Assembly (NCBI GenBank): GCA_022747635.1
Contig: JAKTNV010000009.1
Span: forward strand, 66,680,177-66,744,176
Direction of reading: 5' to 3'
Source of the DNA: Hetaerina americana
Taxonomy: Eukaryota; Arthropoda; Insecta; Odonata; Calopterygidae
DNA length: 64,000 nucleotides
In this document: in pieces, positions 38,106 to 50,084 of the stretch
Numbering within the stretch: the stretch's first letter is position 1
Layout: each line of letters starts with the position of its first letter
The notes under the pieces: generated by a model
Databases searched by the model: none
What the model was told of the DNA's origin: nothing
Seen by the model: only the letters and a program-made list of their open reading frames with translations
Position numbers and translations under genes: made by a program

Positions 38106-40155
38106 CAACACTCCGTCGCATGTGACCCTCCATTTTTTAGTCTTTTCTTCATAAAAATAATATCTGTGATGCACTCTCAACGGGGGTATTTTTGTTCTCG
38201 TCACTGTTGTTCACGCATCCAGAATACATTTTCATGACAAAATCGTCAATTGTTTATACTTAGCATAGCCGGATCGAGAAAGTTTTTGCATTACATTCAC
38301 GACCTCTTTCAGGCGTAGTAAACGCATTCGAAATCTTTCGACTCCATGTCGCGGTTTCATTTATAATTAGCTGTTAAAACTAGTCCACGTTCGCGAACAT
38401 GCTTTAAAACCCATTCGACGGTATTTCCTCCGTGAATGAATTATCCGTCGCAGTAGTCATCGGCAAGGTCAGAGGAAGTCAACAGAAACGAAAGAGAAAC
38501 TCACTCGAGGCGACACAAAGATTGCATCTTTTCAGATGGACGTTTCAAAAGTTCAAATTCCCAAGAGAAAATGACGAAACGTAAATGCCTGACACTGACT
38601 AACGACCACTTCGAATTAACTCAGTGTTATTCCGAAGAGAGCGAGAGTTATCGGACTATGAACGAGTAAATGGTCTTCCAAGCTACGGAAGAGCTTCCAG
38701 ATACTGGCTTAGCCTCCCTATTAGTTCTCTTGGGAACGATTTAAAACCCCAAGAGAATGCCAGTGAATTAGAAAAACCGAGGTCGATTGAGGGTGAAAAT
38801 ATTTATGAAATAATATTTTCCGTGAACATGGAGAGATGAAATACGTTTAACATCTTCAGTGTTTCCACAGAAGGACAGCACCAAAATATGGGATTTTACA
38901 TATTACAGCTGACTTCATAAAGGTGTTCCTTGAAAAATTCATTTCATTCGCGCAGGTCCATCACGCGGCAGACTCCTGACAAATTGGTGAAGGCACGGAT
39001 AAATTAGCAAGACGTCTAAAATAAAACCTCTCATTTGTTAGAAAGATATTCTCTGTAATTAGAATACTCACAACACACATACCGGAAAATTATGGACCAC
39101 CTCTCGAGATCAAATCACTGAATCTTTGTAGGCACTTAAGTTAGGTTTCTGAGTTTGCGAGTTACTTTCTTTGATTAGTTACGCATACCTGTCTGAGTAT
39201 ACCATGAAAAGGGAAAAACATTATGTATACCCGTTGACCAATTACATTAAACGAGTAACATATAATATTGATTGCAAGATAAGAAGGGAGACCGATCACC
39301 GGGAAAAAATATAATTGAGACCTATAAAAAGCCTCCACAGACCAATCGCTTTTTGTCAATGAACTAATTAGAAATGGATCTCTCAAATATGAATCGGCAT
39401 ACCCCATCACAAATTACGACACCTAATTAAACCCTATGTACTAGACATATTAAATATCGCACACGGATATCAGGCAATTCAATGAAACGGAATTGAGCTT
39501 GGGTTTGGCTATCCACTTCACAGCCAGTGGTGGAGTGAATTACATCGACAGCGTAGAAACAATTTGTACGACAGACGCATCATTTCAGCGCAATTTTTCC
39601 GCTAATACCAGTCCCAGGGACGCCTGCCAGAGAGCGATAAAAGGACTGGGCTCAGTCGCTCGTCTGTCGATCGATCGACGATGGTTCTGAGTGCTCACGG
39701 ATATGCGTCACACCAAGCGCTTCATTATCACACATTGCATTCGGAAACAGCTTAAAATTAATAGTCCGCGGCTTATCCTATGACAAGGACGGAAAATGGG
39801 GCAGGAAAATTCAACCACAACACGCTTAGCCCGCTTCGATACCCAAAACGTGGACCGCACCGCCAAAAGGACTCTGGGAAACGGAAGGGCAACGTTATTT
39901 GTTGCAGAAATTTCGAACTCCCGAGAGCAGAATCTCGCTTCCTTTGACGCATGATATTTTGAAATAAAATTACATTATTTACTGTTTAATGCGAATTATT
40001 TGAACGACATATGATATTGGTTGAGAGCCAAATTCAATGTTCAACAATATTCTTAAATTGGATTAGGAGTATCTCCTATTCACATAAATATCAACCAATA
40101 GAACTACCAAACCGTTTTATCATGCAACACATGGAATATCGCTAATGCTTTTTTT
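38106..40155. other. Noncoding stretch
   Basis: About 2 kb with no recognised exon. I looked here for the remaining C-terminal exon of the Rpb8 gene (minus strand) and did not find it. Confidence 0.5.
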
Positions 40156-40235
40156 ATTTATATATACCCTGCAAGCCACCGCTAGGGTGTGTGGCAGGGC
40201 GTGAACACACACCAAAATAATTTTACCCGAACATA
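40156..40235 (-). mobile_element. 5'-truncated LINE 3'-end fragment
   Basis: ATACCCTGCAAGCCACC, a loop, GGGTGTGTGGCAGGG reproduces the LINE terminal hairpin. The outer stem CCCTGC/GCAGGG (40167-40172 with 40194-40199) and inner stem CACC/GGTG (40177-40180 with 40186-40189) are both fully paired, although they differ from the 47.3-kb copy at one base pair each. Only the terminal part of the LINE is recognisable. Minus orientation. Confidence 0.65.
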
Positions 40236-40721
40236 ACCCTACCGCGGTGGAACAATGCTATTATGATCACATCCATCGCTCGTGAAAAAACCACATTTGC
40301 GATTTTGGCACCTAAAACAATGTTCATGATAGTTTAAAAAGACATTTCCCCGCCAATATCGTTATATTTAACGACTACTTCAAGGATGACAGCAATAAGA
40401 TCATGAAAATACACTGATCTAGTCCGAACACTGCCTACTGATGGAATGGAGCCATCATTATCGTTGGAATGTGAAACATTATTTTCTCCTGTGATACGAA
40501 TATAATAGTGTGATCATCAACAAAACATTTTCCCACCCACGGTAAGAACTAAACGTTGTCAGCAACAACATTTTTCACATTCCACCTGGATTTAAGCTTT
40601 CGGTCAGAAGAGACGACTCGACGGATGAAGGTGATTCTCCTGCGATTAAAAGGTCACCACACGGAAGGACACCCTTTTTTCTTTAGCGAACTACAACTTT
40701 TAAATTCTTAATGGTACTTAC
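40236..40721. other. Probable intron of Rpb8, noncoding
   Basis: This stretch follows the splice donor of the Rpb8 exon on the minus strand and is presumably intron. Nothing else was recognised. Confidence 0.5.
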
Positions 40722-40899
40722 AGTCTCGATGAGGATTCCGAGGACGAGTCGTCGCCTTCTATGCGGTAGATACTGCCGTACATGACGTACTCGAAGCTGT
40801 CCGCCCGGGACCCCTCCGACTCTATGGGGTTCCACTCCCCTCCGTCTGGGTAGCCGTCCTCGCGCAGGGTGGTCGCTAGGACTAGTCGGAATTTGTCAC
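40722..40899 (-). CDS. Rpb8: Internal exon of RNA polymerase subunit Rpb8 (RPABC3)
   Basis: This 178-base exon encodes about 60 residues from [16 protein letters not shown] to [16 protein letters not shown], including the hallmark [12 protein letters not shown]. It aligns without gaps to roughly residues 53-112 of the about 150-residue Rpb8, the small OB-fold subunit shared by nuclear RNA polymerases I, II and III. The minus strand shows a pyrimidine-rich acceptor (CTTTTCCCCCTAG, AG at 40901-40900) and a consensus donor (ACT then GTAAGTACC, GT at 40721-40720). The entering intron is phase 1 (splits the Gly codon) and the exon ends two bases into a Leu codon. A methionine-initiated reading into the upstream intron would be spurious. 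The exon looks intact, so the gene is probably functional. The N-terminal exon(s) should lie at higher coordinates and the C-terminal exon at lower coordinates; I could not find either in the window. Fly-like features such as LATTLREDG support an arthropod source. Confidence 0.93.
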
Positions 40900-43055
40900 C
40901 TAGGGGGAAAAGTAGAAATGACACGTCATGATCACTCACAACACCAATAACTCTCCACGCGAGATCATAAGGACTCCCAATTGAGCTTAGGTGGACGGAA
41001 ATCCAGGAACTCGCTTAATCAAGTTCTCTGCTTCAGAAAGTACAAGGTCTAAAGGGATGCTCTATATCCACAATAAATGCTGAAGATTATAATAGAGCTT
41101 TTAAGAAAATTTACCCCCAATTCCACAGACAATTCGTTCAAGAGCAATTATTTTAGCACTCAAACGATCTATGTTCAAAAAACTGTTTTTGGCAGTAATG
41201 ACTATTTTCTGTAGTTACCTCAAGGTGCTCGAAGAGCTTTACCTATGAACATTAAGAAAGTAATAAAAGTAAGCATAACAAAAAAACCGCTCTGCCGCAG
41301 TCTGTCGAAATAAAATTTTGTTGTTTTATGTGTATTTAATGAGTATATAAAAGAGAAAAATGTTTCCGTTTGATATCTTCCCAAAGAAGGTAATAAAGTA
41401 TAAACTCGGAATGAGGTACAGTCCATATATAGAGGCAAATTCACTTCTAACCGTCTGCGGTGAATGGTTAAAAACGAACTGACGGGAGAGTTTATTTTTT
41501 CACCGAGAATAACATAAAATAAATACCATCACAACGCAACTCAAAAAATATAAGAATATGTGATCTGGCCGGCAAGCGATATAACTATAGACCTTTTTTT
41601 TTATTTTAGCTCTTTACGCCAGATTTAGCAAGATAATTATCAATCCCGTTGTCATTTACTGCCGAAAATGTCCCGAAGGAGTCGCTTGCAAATGAAAATG
41701 ATTTGATTAACAACTGTTAATATGTATGCAGAAACAAGACAGGCGCGACAATTCGATATTCTAAGCGAATCACAGCCATCGCATACAAGAGTGCAAAGTT
41801 GGACGATACTGTCCGGTAATTTGGAGAATAAAATCGACGTTAGATACCCGAGTGCCTACTGAAATCGCAGTCATTTGTGATACACCGCTCCCCACCGCTT
41901 GAATGGGGAACACTTACCGCCAAGTTTACGAATGCAGTCTTATAAATACATATGGACTTTCAACAGTGGATTGGGATGGCAAAGAGTAAATAAAACGCTT
42001 ACTGAAGTGACGACTTTGTTAGTCACCCTGGATATAATAATTAATTGTGATTTTAATACATTTCGTATGGCTCGAGACAAAACAAGAGTATAAAATTAAT
42101 GATGGAACGTTTTCTATCTCGCGATAAACAAGAAAAGATGGAAGTTATACGCATTTTGCTCTGATTACAATCTCATTTTATTTACACAATGTATCGAGGG
42201 AGCTAGTCATGCGGAATTTCTAATAAAATTTACCGACGGAGACGTTTCCTGTTTATGCACCACTTTCTGAATGAATATTACGAAATGAAAATTGTCCACC
42301 ACCCTCCAACAAAAGATTTACAAACCATAATACTTGCTCAATTTTCAGTCATTGAACTCATTAACTTTATTCTAAACTGTTTCTTCTTAAAACTTTACTG
42401 AAAATCTTAAGAGTTGCTCTTCCACAATTGATCAGACAGGCAGAAGTAAAATAAATTAAGAGTGAAGAAAAACTAAGATTCAAATACGATGGGACGAGAG
42501 AGAACGTCGCTAGGCGAAATCGGAACAAGAGAATGTTAAATAAATGTAGGTGGGATTGAGGAAGGAAGCAACTCGTCATATGGAATTGATGAACTAGAGT
42601 AAGCTCACGCACTACGTAATGTACAACAAATACTTGTATATATTAATCCCAATTCTACCTTAGATGGGTTGATTGCCCATGATTGAGACAGATTTCAAAT
42701 GCAAATGTCCGCACTGACTGGCCTTCAATAAAAGGCCAATTAATACTAACACACTGGTATGCCAAGAGCACGAATTGGGACGGGGGAGGGGGCGCACCCC
42801 AGGACTTCCTAATGATTCTACTCGAAGCGGTCCCTGGCGTTGACACCGAACTGCGACCGAAGAGCTCAAGTTCAAAATTCAGACCACTGCGGCGCCAGCT
42901 CCAATACGTGGTGCGGGTACATCTTCGAGACCAGAAAAAGCCGTACCACGATTGTACATCCATGCAATTCTCTCCTCTCGGCCTGCTCCGGTCACTGGTT
43001 CGAGGTGAAAAATCCCCAGTGTTGGCAACCTCGCGGCTGAGGAGAGCCCTCTTGA
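40900..43055. other. Probable Rpb8 intron/noncoding stretch
   Basis: It lies directly upstream of the Rpb8 exon on the minus strand and is presumably intronic. No further exon was recognised. Overlapping frames of up to 148 codons at 42655-43129 fall in a GC-richer block on both strands and have no recognisable domain. Confidence 0.45.
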
Positions 43056-43580
43056 GCAATGGCGGGGAGGAGGAGAGGGAGGGGCGGGGAGTATTGCATG
43101 TGATGCTCGGGGATTACGTCACCGCGTAAGAGCAATGAGGAAAAGGTAACGCCGGGATTGGCGAGATGGCCCGACATCGGAAAGGGGAGGGGGGGCAGGA
43201 GGAGAGTGGAGGGGCATTCATTGGTTGGCCAATGGAAAAAGGGGTGAGTAGACGAAGAGGAATGGGGGGAGTCGGGGGAGGGAGGGGTGGAGCAGGGTGG
43301 GAAGGTGGGGGATAACGATGGGACTTGAACATGACCTTGGGGAAGCTTTGAAAGCTTCGTGTGCACACATACACACACATACACAAACACCCTGCAATGA
43401 AAAGCTTTCTGCGCTAGAACTGCATACGAGCACTGGCAAAAGAAATGCGATGGGAGTGAGAGGGAGGGGGGTTGTTTATAATGGTGGGACGGGAAGAGCC
43501 GGGGGCCACGGGGGGGGGGGATCGATGGAATGTCTTTTTTTTTAAATATTCATCAAAATAAGAACAGGGGGGGGGGGGCG
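43056..43580 (+). repeat. G-tract array
   Basis: The plus strand carries dense G runs at 43060-43100, 43180-43320 and 43450-43580, including runs of about ten G near 43511 and 43568. A CA-type simple repeat sits at about 43361-43392. Open frames on the C-rich complement (up to 132 codons) are low-complexity proline/serine. Quadruplex formation is probable from the pattern. Confidence 0.6.
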
Positions 43581-45200
43581 TCGGCTCTCTCCGGCATCAG
43601 AAATCGGACCGGAGCCTTGTTCTCCAGTCCGCCGCCACTGGGACAGAAATACTGACTGACATACACTTAGACTAATGGCATCCTTTCTTTTATAGGAAAA
43701 AATAAAAAAAAGCTCGCAGCACCCTTGTGAACAATTTATTCATTTATTTTAACTTGCGCCTCGCTCTGGCGTTTGATCTTTTTATTTCGCAAGTTTGCCT
43801 CGCCGGAAAAATTCGCAATGCGGTCCCACGGCATGGAACGAAGACGAGAAAATCCGAGCAGTGAACTTCGTTTCCCAGGGAATGAATGATGCGACTCGCC
43901 CCTGGACGATCACGGTACGTCGCTCTCGATGTAATTGGCCTTTCGCACGTACCTTTATAACGGTGCTCGACGGCATAAGCCTGATCTCACGCTGCTACAC
44001 GAGTCATTAAAATCGAAGAGCATCACATGCGGCGTGTGACAAACAACCGCTTACGACTCGTGGCGGGGTCATTTTCTGTTTGAAGGAAAGAAGAGGAGTT
44101 CTTCCATAACATTAACTGAACCATGCTATAAAAAAATACGCAGTGCCCACATGGCATTTCGGCTCCGGCGGAAGTCCATAACAGGGCCAGGGTCCCTTTA
44201 TTTCCTAGATTTTCGATTCACGGCTTTTTTTCAGATTATCCCGACGAATACATCGTCCTATTTTGTTCATTTTCCACCAGAGTTTTTGGATTTCGAATTC
44301 GCACTTTAGTGAATAATTCGCCGTATTTGCGCTTACCTCTGGCACCTCGGGAGTCAGTCCTACGAGCAATTTTAGGATATTGTTTCCAGGGCCTGCAAAC
44401 CTGGCGAACGGCATACACTAAATGATTTCGCCAACAGAAGGAACATCGTTCACATCGATTCCCAAATCCTATCGTTCTAATTGATTGGTATCATAATCCC
44501 CTGATTTTATCGAAAAATACGACCCTTTTCCACGAACTGTTCAGGATATAGGGTAGGTTTCATGACTCGAGTGCCCACCCTGTTACATACAAAAAATACA
44601 GTATACATAGACACAAGCCAAGGGAGATGAGTTATGACTCCAAAAATATTATGACAATGGAGGAAGAGTTATGGTGATGGCTGAAAACACAGGACAGTGG
44701 ATCCAACCCTCCACTTAACATGCAACATTTAGAAAGACACAAGCAGTTACCATTAGCGCAGATGGGGTTATTAAAATACCACAGTTTACCAATGGATTAA
44801 TCCAGACAATTTAATGAGCAGAAAAGATTGGTAAGTTGATATTTTAAAGGTGCCAACACATGAATACCGATCTTACAACAGAAAGTGCGATAGCTCAAGC
44901 TTTTCAACCCGTTGTCATGCATACACGCCATTTGTGAAAATCATTCGCCATACAAAATTTGAAGATGGAAAGCGTTTTCCTGAATCGCCGTCAAATAAAC
45001 AGGAATTAAAATGTCCCTCATGCCTGAGGAAATTCGAGAAATTTAACTCAGCTTAATGAATTAAAGCAAAAATACTTGTATAATGTCCTTGCTCTCGACG
45101 GATGTGAAAAGCTCACGCGACTTTCTTGTTGGTCGAATAGGATGCTTACGGTGCAAGGTTTGGGGCGCCCTTTGGTTCATTAACTCAACTAACATAATAA
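43581..45200. other. Noncoding stretch
   Basis: No recognised exon or repeat; the short open frames of 60-71 codons have no recognisable motif. Confidence 0.5.
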
Positions 45201-45205
45201 ATGTA

Positions 45206-45335
45206 GGTCGCGGTAGTCCAGGGGGTAGAGCGTTGGACTTCTGACCGGAAGGTCCCGGGTTCAATTCCCGGGCAAGGCACTCTGGGAAACTGGAGATCTA
45301 CCCAAGCTGATATATATGTACATATATATATGTCT
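45206..45335 (+). mobile_element. tRNA-Arg-derived SINE (family B)
   Basis: The first 75 bases look like a tRNA: GTAGTCCAGGGGGTAGAGCG as A-box/D-arm, TTGGACTTCTGACCGGAAGG like the anticodon arm of tRNA-Arg(TCT), and a closed T arm around B box GGTTCAATTCC (45258-45268). The acceptor stem does not pair, and the sequence continues through ACTCTGGGAAACTGGAGATC and CCCAAGCTGA into a TATATATGTACATATATATA-type tail. That makes it a SINE, not a tRNA gene. Confidence 0.75.
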
Positions 45336-47005
45336 CGCTTTAGTGCTTACTACATCAAATGCGGAGATGAGCATTGTTTGACCTATTTTCCTCGAGATTA
45401 CGAAATCATCAACAAAGCCGGCCGCCCCAGCGCCCTCCGGCAGCCACAGAATCGGTCAAACCGAGAATTTCACATCTGAAATCTACGCTGCGAATGATAT
45501 TCAGGAACATTGCAAGCGTGCCCTTGAATAAAACTGCCGTGGCAATAAGCAAACAGACAGCACATGTCACGCTATGCTCCTGTATTTCACATACGTAATG
45601 TACATTTTACGGTCTCATCAATCCTCGTATGCGCTTCACATAAGCGCATTACTTTTCAAACGTTGCATTGTTCAGTAAGGATGATATGATTCGTTTAGCA
45701 AGGGCATGAAAGCGAACTTATGCTAAAAGTTAGATCAAAAGAGAAGAAGGATAGTTAATTAGATATCGGAGTTAACAGGGATTCGACTACGGTGCGAATG
45801 GATCCTTATTCGAATCTTTAAAATCACGTGTATTCCGTCGAAAGTCAAAGGCGCCCTTGTATTATAAACCTTGACCGCCAATGTGTTTTGAATTCAGGTC
45901 GTACCACAGCTGTTCTAAATATCATTATCGTAATTCTAAAGAAAACGACTTCATGATTAATAAGATAATCTTGGCTAGCCAAAAGGAATCAACCAAATAT
46001 GAAATGGTACTATTAATGGGCAATAGAAAATATCGACAGCCATGAGTAATGCTTCAATTATTCATCGTGAGAACGGTTAATAAACTTCATTACCATAGAT
46101 TGACTATCCGATGATTGAACGACATTGTGAAGATCTGCACACGTGGCTATCTTCAGCTATTGCCATTAATTAAGCCATACCTATCCCTTTTCAGACCCTC
46201 ATAATTTTAAGTCCCTTCATAATGCGTGCTATCATAAAATCAATGCGAAATGGATGCAACGTGAGATAAATCGTAATTCCTCACGACTAGAAGATGACAA
46301 GTTATTTCCAACGATAATTCATATTCAATGCCGTGAATTACTGTTCGTTTTCATTTACTCTCTTTAAGAAAACATTTACTTACTGAATATACTTCTAGGA
46401 ACACAATATTCCCGTAAATTCAGGAATCAGAGCCGATCCTTCGAAATTTTACGAAATATCGTATTAAAAATTAGAACAATAGCATTAAAAAAATCAATCA
46501 CTGAGGAGATAGCAGTCAACTGGGTGCCGTTTTGAATGACGCCGCTGCCTCAGAACAAAACCAGTGCAATCCTCATCCTCCGCTGGGTGCATGCGCTCCG
46601 AACTTAAAAAAATCACTCCAACCCACACCAGACGCTATCTCCATCGATCGATCAAAGGCATCTCAATATAGGATTATTTTTTTCGACAGCAGGCACTTCA
46701 CGTGACCTTGCCAACTGCGTAACAGACTGCAGTGATCATGCAGTTATTGAGCCTCGGCGAGGCTCCACGCTGATTGCGGGAGAGGGGAAACCACTCCGCG
46801 AAAACCTCCCCCCCCCCCGAATATTCCCTCTTTATACGCCAACGTACGCCATTTCGCATCCATCCAAAAACCAATGGGAGGAAGATGTTCATTTCTGTTA
46901 GACCACTCAACATTCTGAAAGTGGAGTAGCTATGGAATAAAATAACACTTAGATTTTTCCTCGACCGAGAGAGTAATTTTGACTCGCGCAGTGGGAGGTG
47001 GAGAA
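45336..47005. other. Noncoding stretch
   Basis: No recognised exon. A run of nine C lies near 46808. The open frames of 71-74 codons show no known motif. Confidence 0.5.
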
Positions 47006-47010
47006 CTTAC

Positions 47011-47125
47011 GTTGGAACGGCTGGTAAGCATCCATGCTTTTCATGAATGTAGATGCTTCCTTAAATACTTATTAACAAGTGCCTGGCCGTCTGCCGTGAC
47101 TTAATACGGCGAGTGACCTACGCAA
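47011..47125 (-). other. Possible small exon with a start codon (minus strand)
   Basis: On the minus strand an acceptor-like CTATATTTCAG (AG at 47127-47126) and a consensus donor CCAAC then GTAAGT (GT at 47010-47009) enclose 115 bases. All frames have early stops until ATGAAAAGCATGGATGCTTA, which opens a frame reading MKSMDAYQPFQ into the donor, so it could be a 5' exon with the first 11-12 codons. It does not resemble the N-terminus of Rpb8. Chance pairing of splice-like sites is a serious alternative. Confidence 0.25.
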
Positions 47126-47290
47126 CTGAAATATAGCACGAGTGATAAATGCCATGCGAAAACGGAAAAATAAAATTTTATTCGAAGGAACGTTTACTTC
47201 TCTATTCTTCTAAAACACGTTTTTCCTTATCATTAACATTATTTCGATGATGGGCACTGGGCAAAACGCCGTGAAAACTATCAAAATAGA
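47126..47290. other. Short noncoding gap
   Basis: Nothing recognised between the candidate exon and the LINE 3' end. Confidence 0.5.
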
Positions 47291-47313
47291 ACTACATCTA
47301 CATCTACATAATA

Positions 47314-47346
47314 CCCCGCAAGCCGCCGCAAGGGCGTGTGGCGGGG
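47314..47346 (-). other. LINE 3'-terminal RNA hairpin
   Basis: The outer stem CCCCGC (47314-47319) pairs with GCGGGG (47341-47346). An inner stem CGCC (47324-47327) pairs with GGCG (47333-47336) around a five-base loop. The same fold recurs in the fragments at 40.2 and 53.8 kb and partly at 18.7 kb. In related LINEs such 3' structures are recognised by the reverse transcriptase; that role is inferred here. Confidence 0.7.
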
Positions 47347-47805
47347 GGTGTTAGGTCACCAACCGTAAAAACGAAAAATACCACATGCAAAAAACAACAC
47401 GGAAAATTACACCCCAGCAGCGCACACACTCATGCAAAACTCCCTCCATCCAATACTCATGCAAACACATAAACCGCCAAACAACAAAAAACTGCACCCC
47501 AGGATACAGCACGAAAGCCATCCTAAAACACGCAAGCCAGGACACAACAAGCAAGAATGTGAAACATCACTACCACATGAAAATGCACCACCAAACACTC
47601 AACCCCCCAAAGAGACAGTAAAAGGAAGGGAATTCGACCCAACGTTGCAGGTAGCAGGAATTTCCCCCCGCGGAGAGGGACGAGGGATTGAAAGGGAAAC
47701 TTAAAAACAGATGAACAGAACACGAATGAGGTCATTCGGAAAGAATGGGTTATTATAACAAAACACATAAGGTTAGTGGAGGAGCATGCATTTAAGTAGA
47801 ACTAA

Positions 47806-49299
47806 TTATTTTTTAGACACTGAAGGGTGGCAAGTGGAATTTTTACTATCTATAATCCTACAGTTGCTATCCCGTATTGTCCGTGGGAAGAAGGAGTCCT
47901 TGAGTCGGCTAGTCCTGGCATCTATTTCCCGAATTTTATATGCATGATCCAAGCGACCAATGTATGTAGGAGTACGAATGATCTGCGAGACCTCGGTGCT
48001 GAAACATGCGGATCTGAATTTATTTAATAATTTCAGTCTTGCATTGAATCGTCTCTCTTCTAATGATTCCCACCCCAAATCCATGAGCATTTCGGTAACG
48101 CTTTGCGTTTTATCGTAGGAATTTTTTACAAAACGGGCTGCCCGGCGTTGAACCTTCTCAATTTCCCGAATGAGACCTTTTTCACTCGGGTCCCACACGC
48201 TGCATGCGTATTCTAAATGAGGCCTTACAAGAGCGTGGTAACAACGTTCCTTGACCTTTGAGTCACTTTTGCCGACAATGCGTCTAATGAATCCCAATTT
48301 TTTATTTGCTTGACCGCAGACTTTACGTATGTGAGTCCCCCAAGTTAAGTCTTTAGTGAATGTGACACCTAGGTATTTTACCGTATCAACTACTGCTAGG
48401 TCACCTCCAGCTAATTTGTAAGCAAATCCCGTTGATCTTTTAAAGAAATTTACCACTGAACATTTATTATAATTTAGAGTCAATCCCCAGTTAGAACACC
48501 ATTTAGTAATGCAATCTAAATCCTGCGCTAGAATAAAACGATCCTCATCCCCAGATATCTCCCGATAGATCACCGTGTCATCCGCAAACATCCTAATTTT
48601 ACTTTTCACTTCGCGGTTCAAATCGTTAACAAAAATCAAGAAAAGTAACGGCCCGATCACACTTCCCTGAGGTACCCCCGACGTGACTCGAACGCTGTCG
48701 GAACTAGCGCCATCAAGGACTACCCTCTGTTCCCGCTCTGAAAGAAAATCTTTAACCCAACTTATGGCGCCCTTGTTTATACCCGCGACCTTTAATTTAT
48801 GAATGAGTTTACCATGTGGGACTTTATCAAATGCCTTTTGAAAATCTAAGAAGATGGCATCCACTTGCCTACCTCTCTCACCAGATACAAGTAAATCATG
48901 TGTAAATAATCCTAATTGGGTTTCGCAGGAGCGGGTTTTCCTGAATCCGTGTTGATTGTCACTTAAAAAGTTAATATTGTCAAGGTGTCTCATTATTGAA
49001 CTGACAATTATGTGCTCTAAGATTTTACAACAGATAGAAGTGAGAGATATAGGTCTGTAATTACTGGGATCCTCCCTGTCACCACTTTTAAAAATAGGCG
49101 TTATTTGCGCGGTTTTCCAAATCTTAGGTACTTTGCACTCTGTGAGGGATTTGTTAAATATAAATTCAAGGTACGGGGCAATGTTTGGAGCTAAATGTTT
49201 TATCACCCTAGCTGGTATATTTTCGGGACCAACTACATCCGACGGGTCATCTACCTTATACTCCAGGATCTTAGATAACATCGCAAGATCACCTATCAT
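47806..49299 (-). CDS. LINE ORF2 fragment: reverse transcriptase domain
   Basis: An open frame of 497 codons with no internal stop. The landmarks, in order, are NYRPISL (residues 80-86), LDFQKAFDKVPH with the first catalytic Asp (152), SGVPQGSVIGPLLF (207-220) and FADDT with the paired catalytic Asp (240-241). A C-terminal thumb region has LEYACSVWDP and VQRRAARFV. The protein would copy the element's RNA at a nicked target. The N-terminal apurinic-like endonuclease is absent: the frame stays open upstream of the first Met for several codons but soon enters AT-rich flank, so this Met is arbitrary. The intact RT core suggests a young copy, though it is a truncated ('dead on arrival') one. Confidence 0.9.
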   Translation of the reverse strand: MIGDLAMLSKILEYKVDDPSDVVGPENIPARVIKHLAPNIAPYLEFIFNKSLTECKVPKIWKTAQITPIFKSGDREDPSNYRPISLTSICCKILEHIIVSSIMRHLDNINFLSDNQHGFRKTRSCETQLGLFTHDLLVSGERGRQVDAIFLDFQKAFDKVPHGKLIHKLKVAGINKGAISWVKDFLSEREQRVVLDGASSDSVRVTSGVPQGSVIGPLLFLIFVNDLNREVKSKIRMFADDTVIYREISGDEDRFILAQDLDCITKWCSNWGLTLNYNKCSVVNFFKRSTGFAYKLAGGDLAVVDTVKYLGVTFTKDLTWGTHIRKVCGQANKKLGFIRRIVGKSDSKVKERCYHALVRPHLEYACSVWDPSEKGLIREIEKVQRRAARFVKNSYDKTQSVTEMLMDLGWESLEERRFNARLKLLNKFRSACFSTEVSQIIRTPTYIGRLDHAYKIREIDARTSRLKDSFFPRTIRDSNCRIIDSKNSTCHPSVSKK

Positions 49300-49318
49300 T
49301 ACAATGTCTTCGTCTTGA

Positions 49319-49428
49319 CAATTTACGCTAATAATTAAATAACAAAAAATTAAATAATAAATGTTTCTTAAATTCTGGAGAGAAAAGATTTCAAGGGAGA
49401 GAAGTTGAAAGACGACCTCATTGATATA
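49319..49428. other. AT-rich flank of the LINE
   Basis: Nothing recognised. Confidence 0.5.
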
Positions 49429-49429
49429 A

Positions 49430-49502
49430 AAGTTGGGATAGTGGTTAGGACTGGACTATATAACACTTTTTGATACCAACTGGAACGAGAGTTCAAATTT
49501 TT
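49430..49502 (+). mobile_element. Possible degraded tRNA-like SINE head
   Basis: GGGATAGTGGTTAGGACTGG resembles a D-arm/A-box region, and GAGTTCAAATT (49489-49499) resembles a B box at tRNA-like distance. The match is imperfect and no tail or duplication was found. Confidence 0.35.
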
Positions 49503-50084
49503 GTCACCTTTTTTTTTAAGGTAATCTACCGGTTAAGGTAGGTTTTTGGATGGACACAACTACCAAACAAACATTTTATTACTCCCAACAAAACACAAAA
49601 TCCATCATCCTACTCTATATCAGGTCCCTCTTCATCTCCGAGTACTTTGTTACCTTGTCGTGATAAATTAAAATCGGGGTGAATTGAAATGAATATGCAG
49701 AATTTGATTAAATATATAAATTTCATAAAACGTTACGTCCTAAAGAAGTGATCCATTTACATCCCGGGTGAAGATATTTTCTCATTGCCAATACGTTGAA
49801 TCAAACAGTGAGCCATGCGCATTGTTTTCCCGCCTTCTCGTACTACATTTCACTAACAAAGATTAATGCGTTTACGCAAGGCAAATGCCACTGCTGGAAA
49901 GTTCGCTCGATGGACATGCTACGTCGTCCGTATCGTTGTGGGGCCTTACTTAGAAGCTGCCATGAGTTTTACGCTACGCATTGTGGTTAAATTATACGGC
50001 GACTTCTATCACCAATTCCACCAATACCGAATCAATTACTAATTTAATTATTACTTAACAATAATATAGATTCAAGGCAAGAGA
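49503..50084. other. Noncoding stretch preceding the mariner relic
   Basis: It may include further decayed mariner sequence, but no transposase motif is recognisable before about 50085. Confidence 0.45.

Larger units (their letters stand above)
47291..49318 (-). mobile_element. 5'-truncated non-LTR retrotransposon (CR1/L2-like LINE)
   Basis: About 2 kb, minus strand. Higher coordinates hold the reverse-transcriptase part of ORF2. About 500 bases of 3' untranslated region (47319-47805) follow and end in a strong hairpin (47314-47346) and a short tail of repeated six-base units (ATGTAG on the sense strand, 47291-47310). The endonuclease and the start of ORF2 are missing, the usual result of incomplete target-primed reverse transcription. 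A simple-repeat tail rather than poly(A) fits the CR1/L2 group, but the clade is not settled. No convincing target-site duplication was found, partly because the 5' limit near 49310-49320 is uncertain. Confidence 0.85.

Noticed and set aside
40722..40939. Rpb8 exon starting at the methionine near 40939
   Set aside because: The residues before GDKFRLV do not match Rpb8, and a strong acceptor lies at 40901-40900, so the upstream codons are intron.
45206..45285. Functional tRNA-Arg gene
   Set aside because: The T arm and anticodon-like arm are good, but the acceptor stem does not pair and the sequence continues into a SINE-like body with an AT-rich tail.
47385..47704. Plus-strand frames of 78-90 codons in the LINE 3' region
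   Set aside because: They are antisense to the LINE and lie in its 3' untranslated region; low-complexity H/K/N/P composition.
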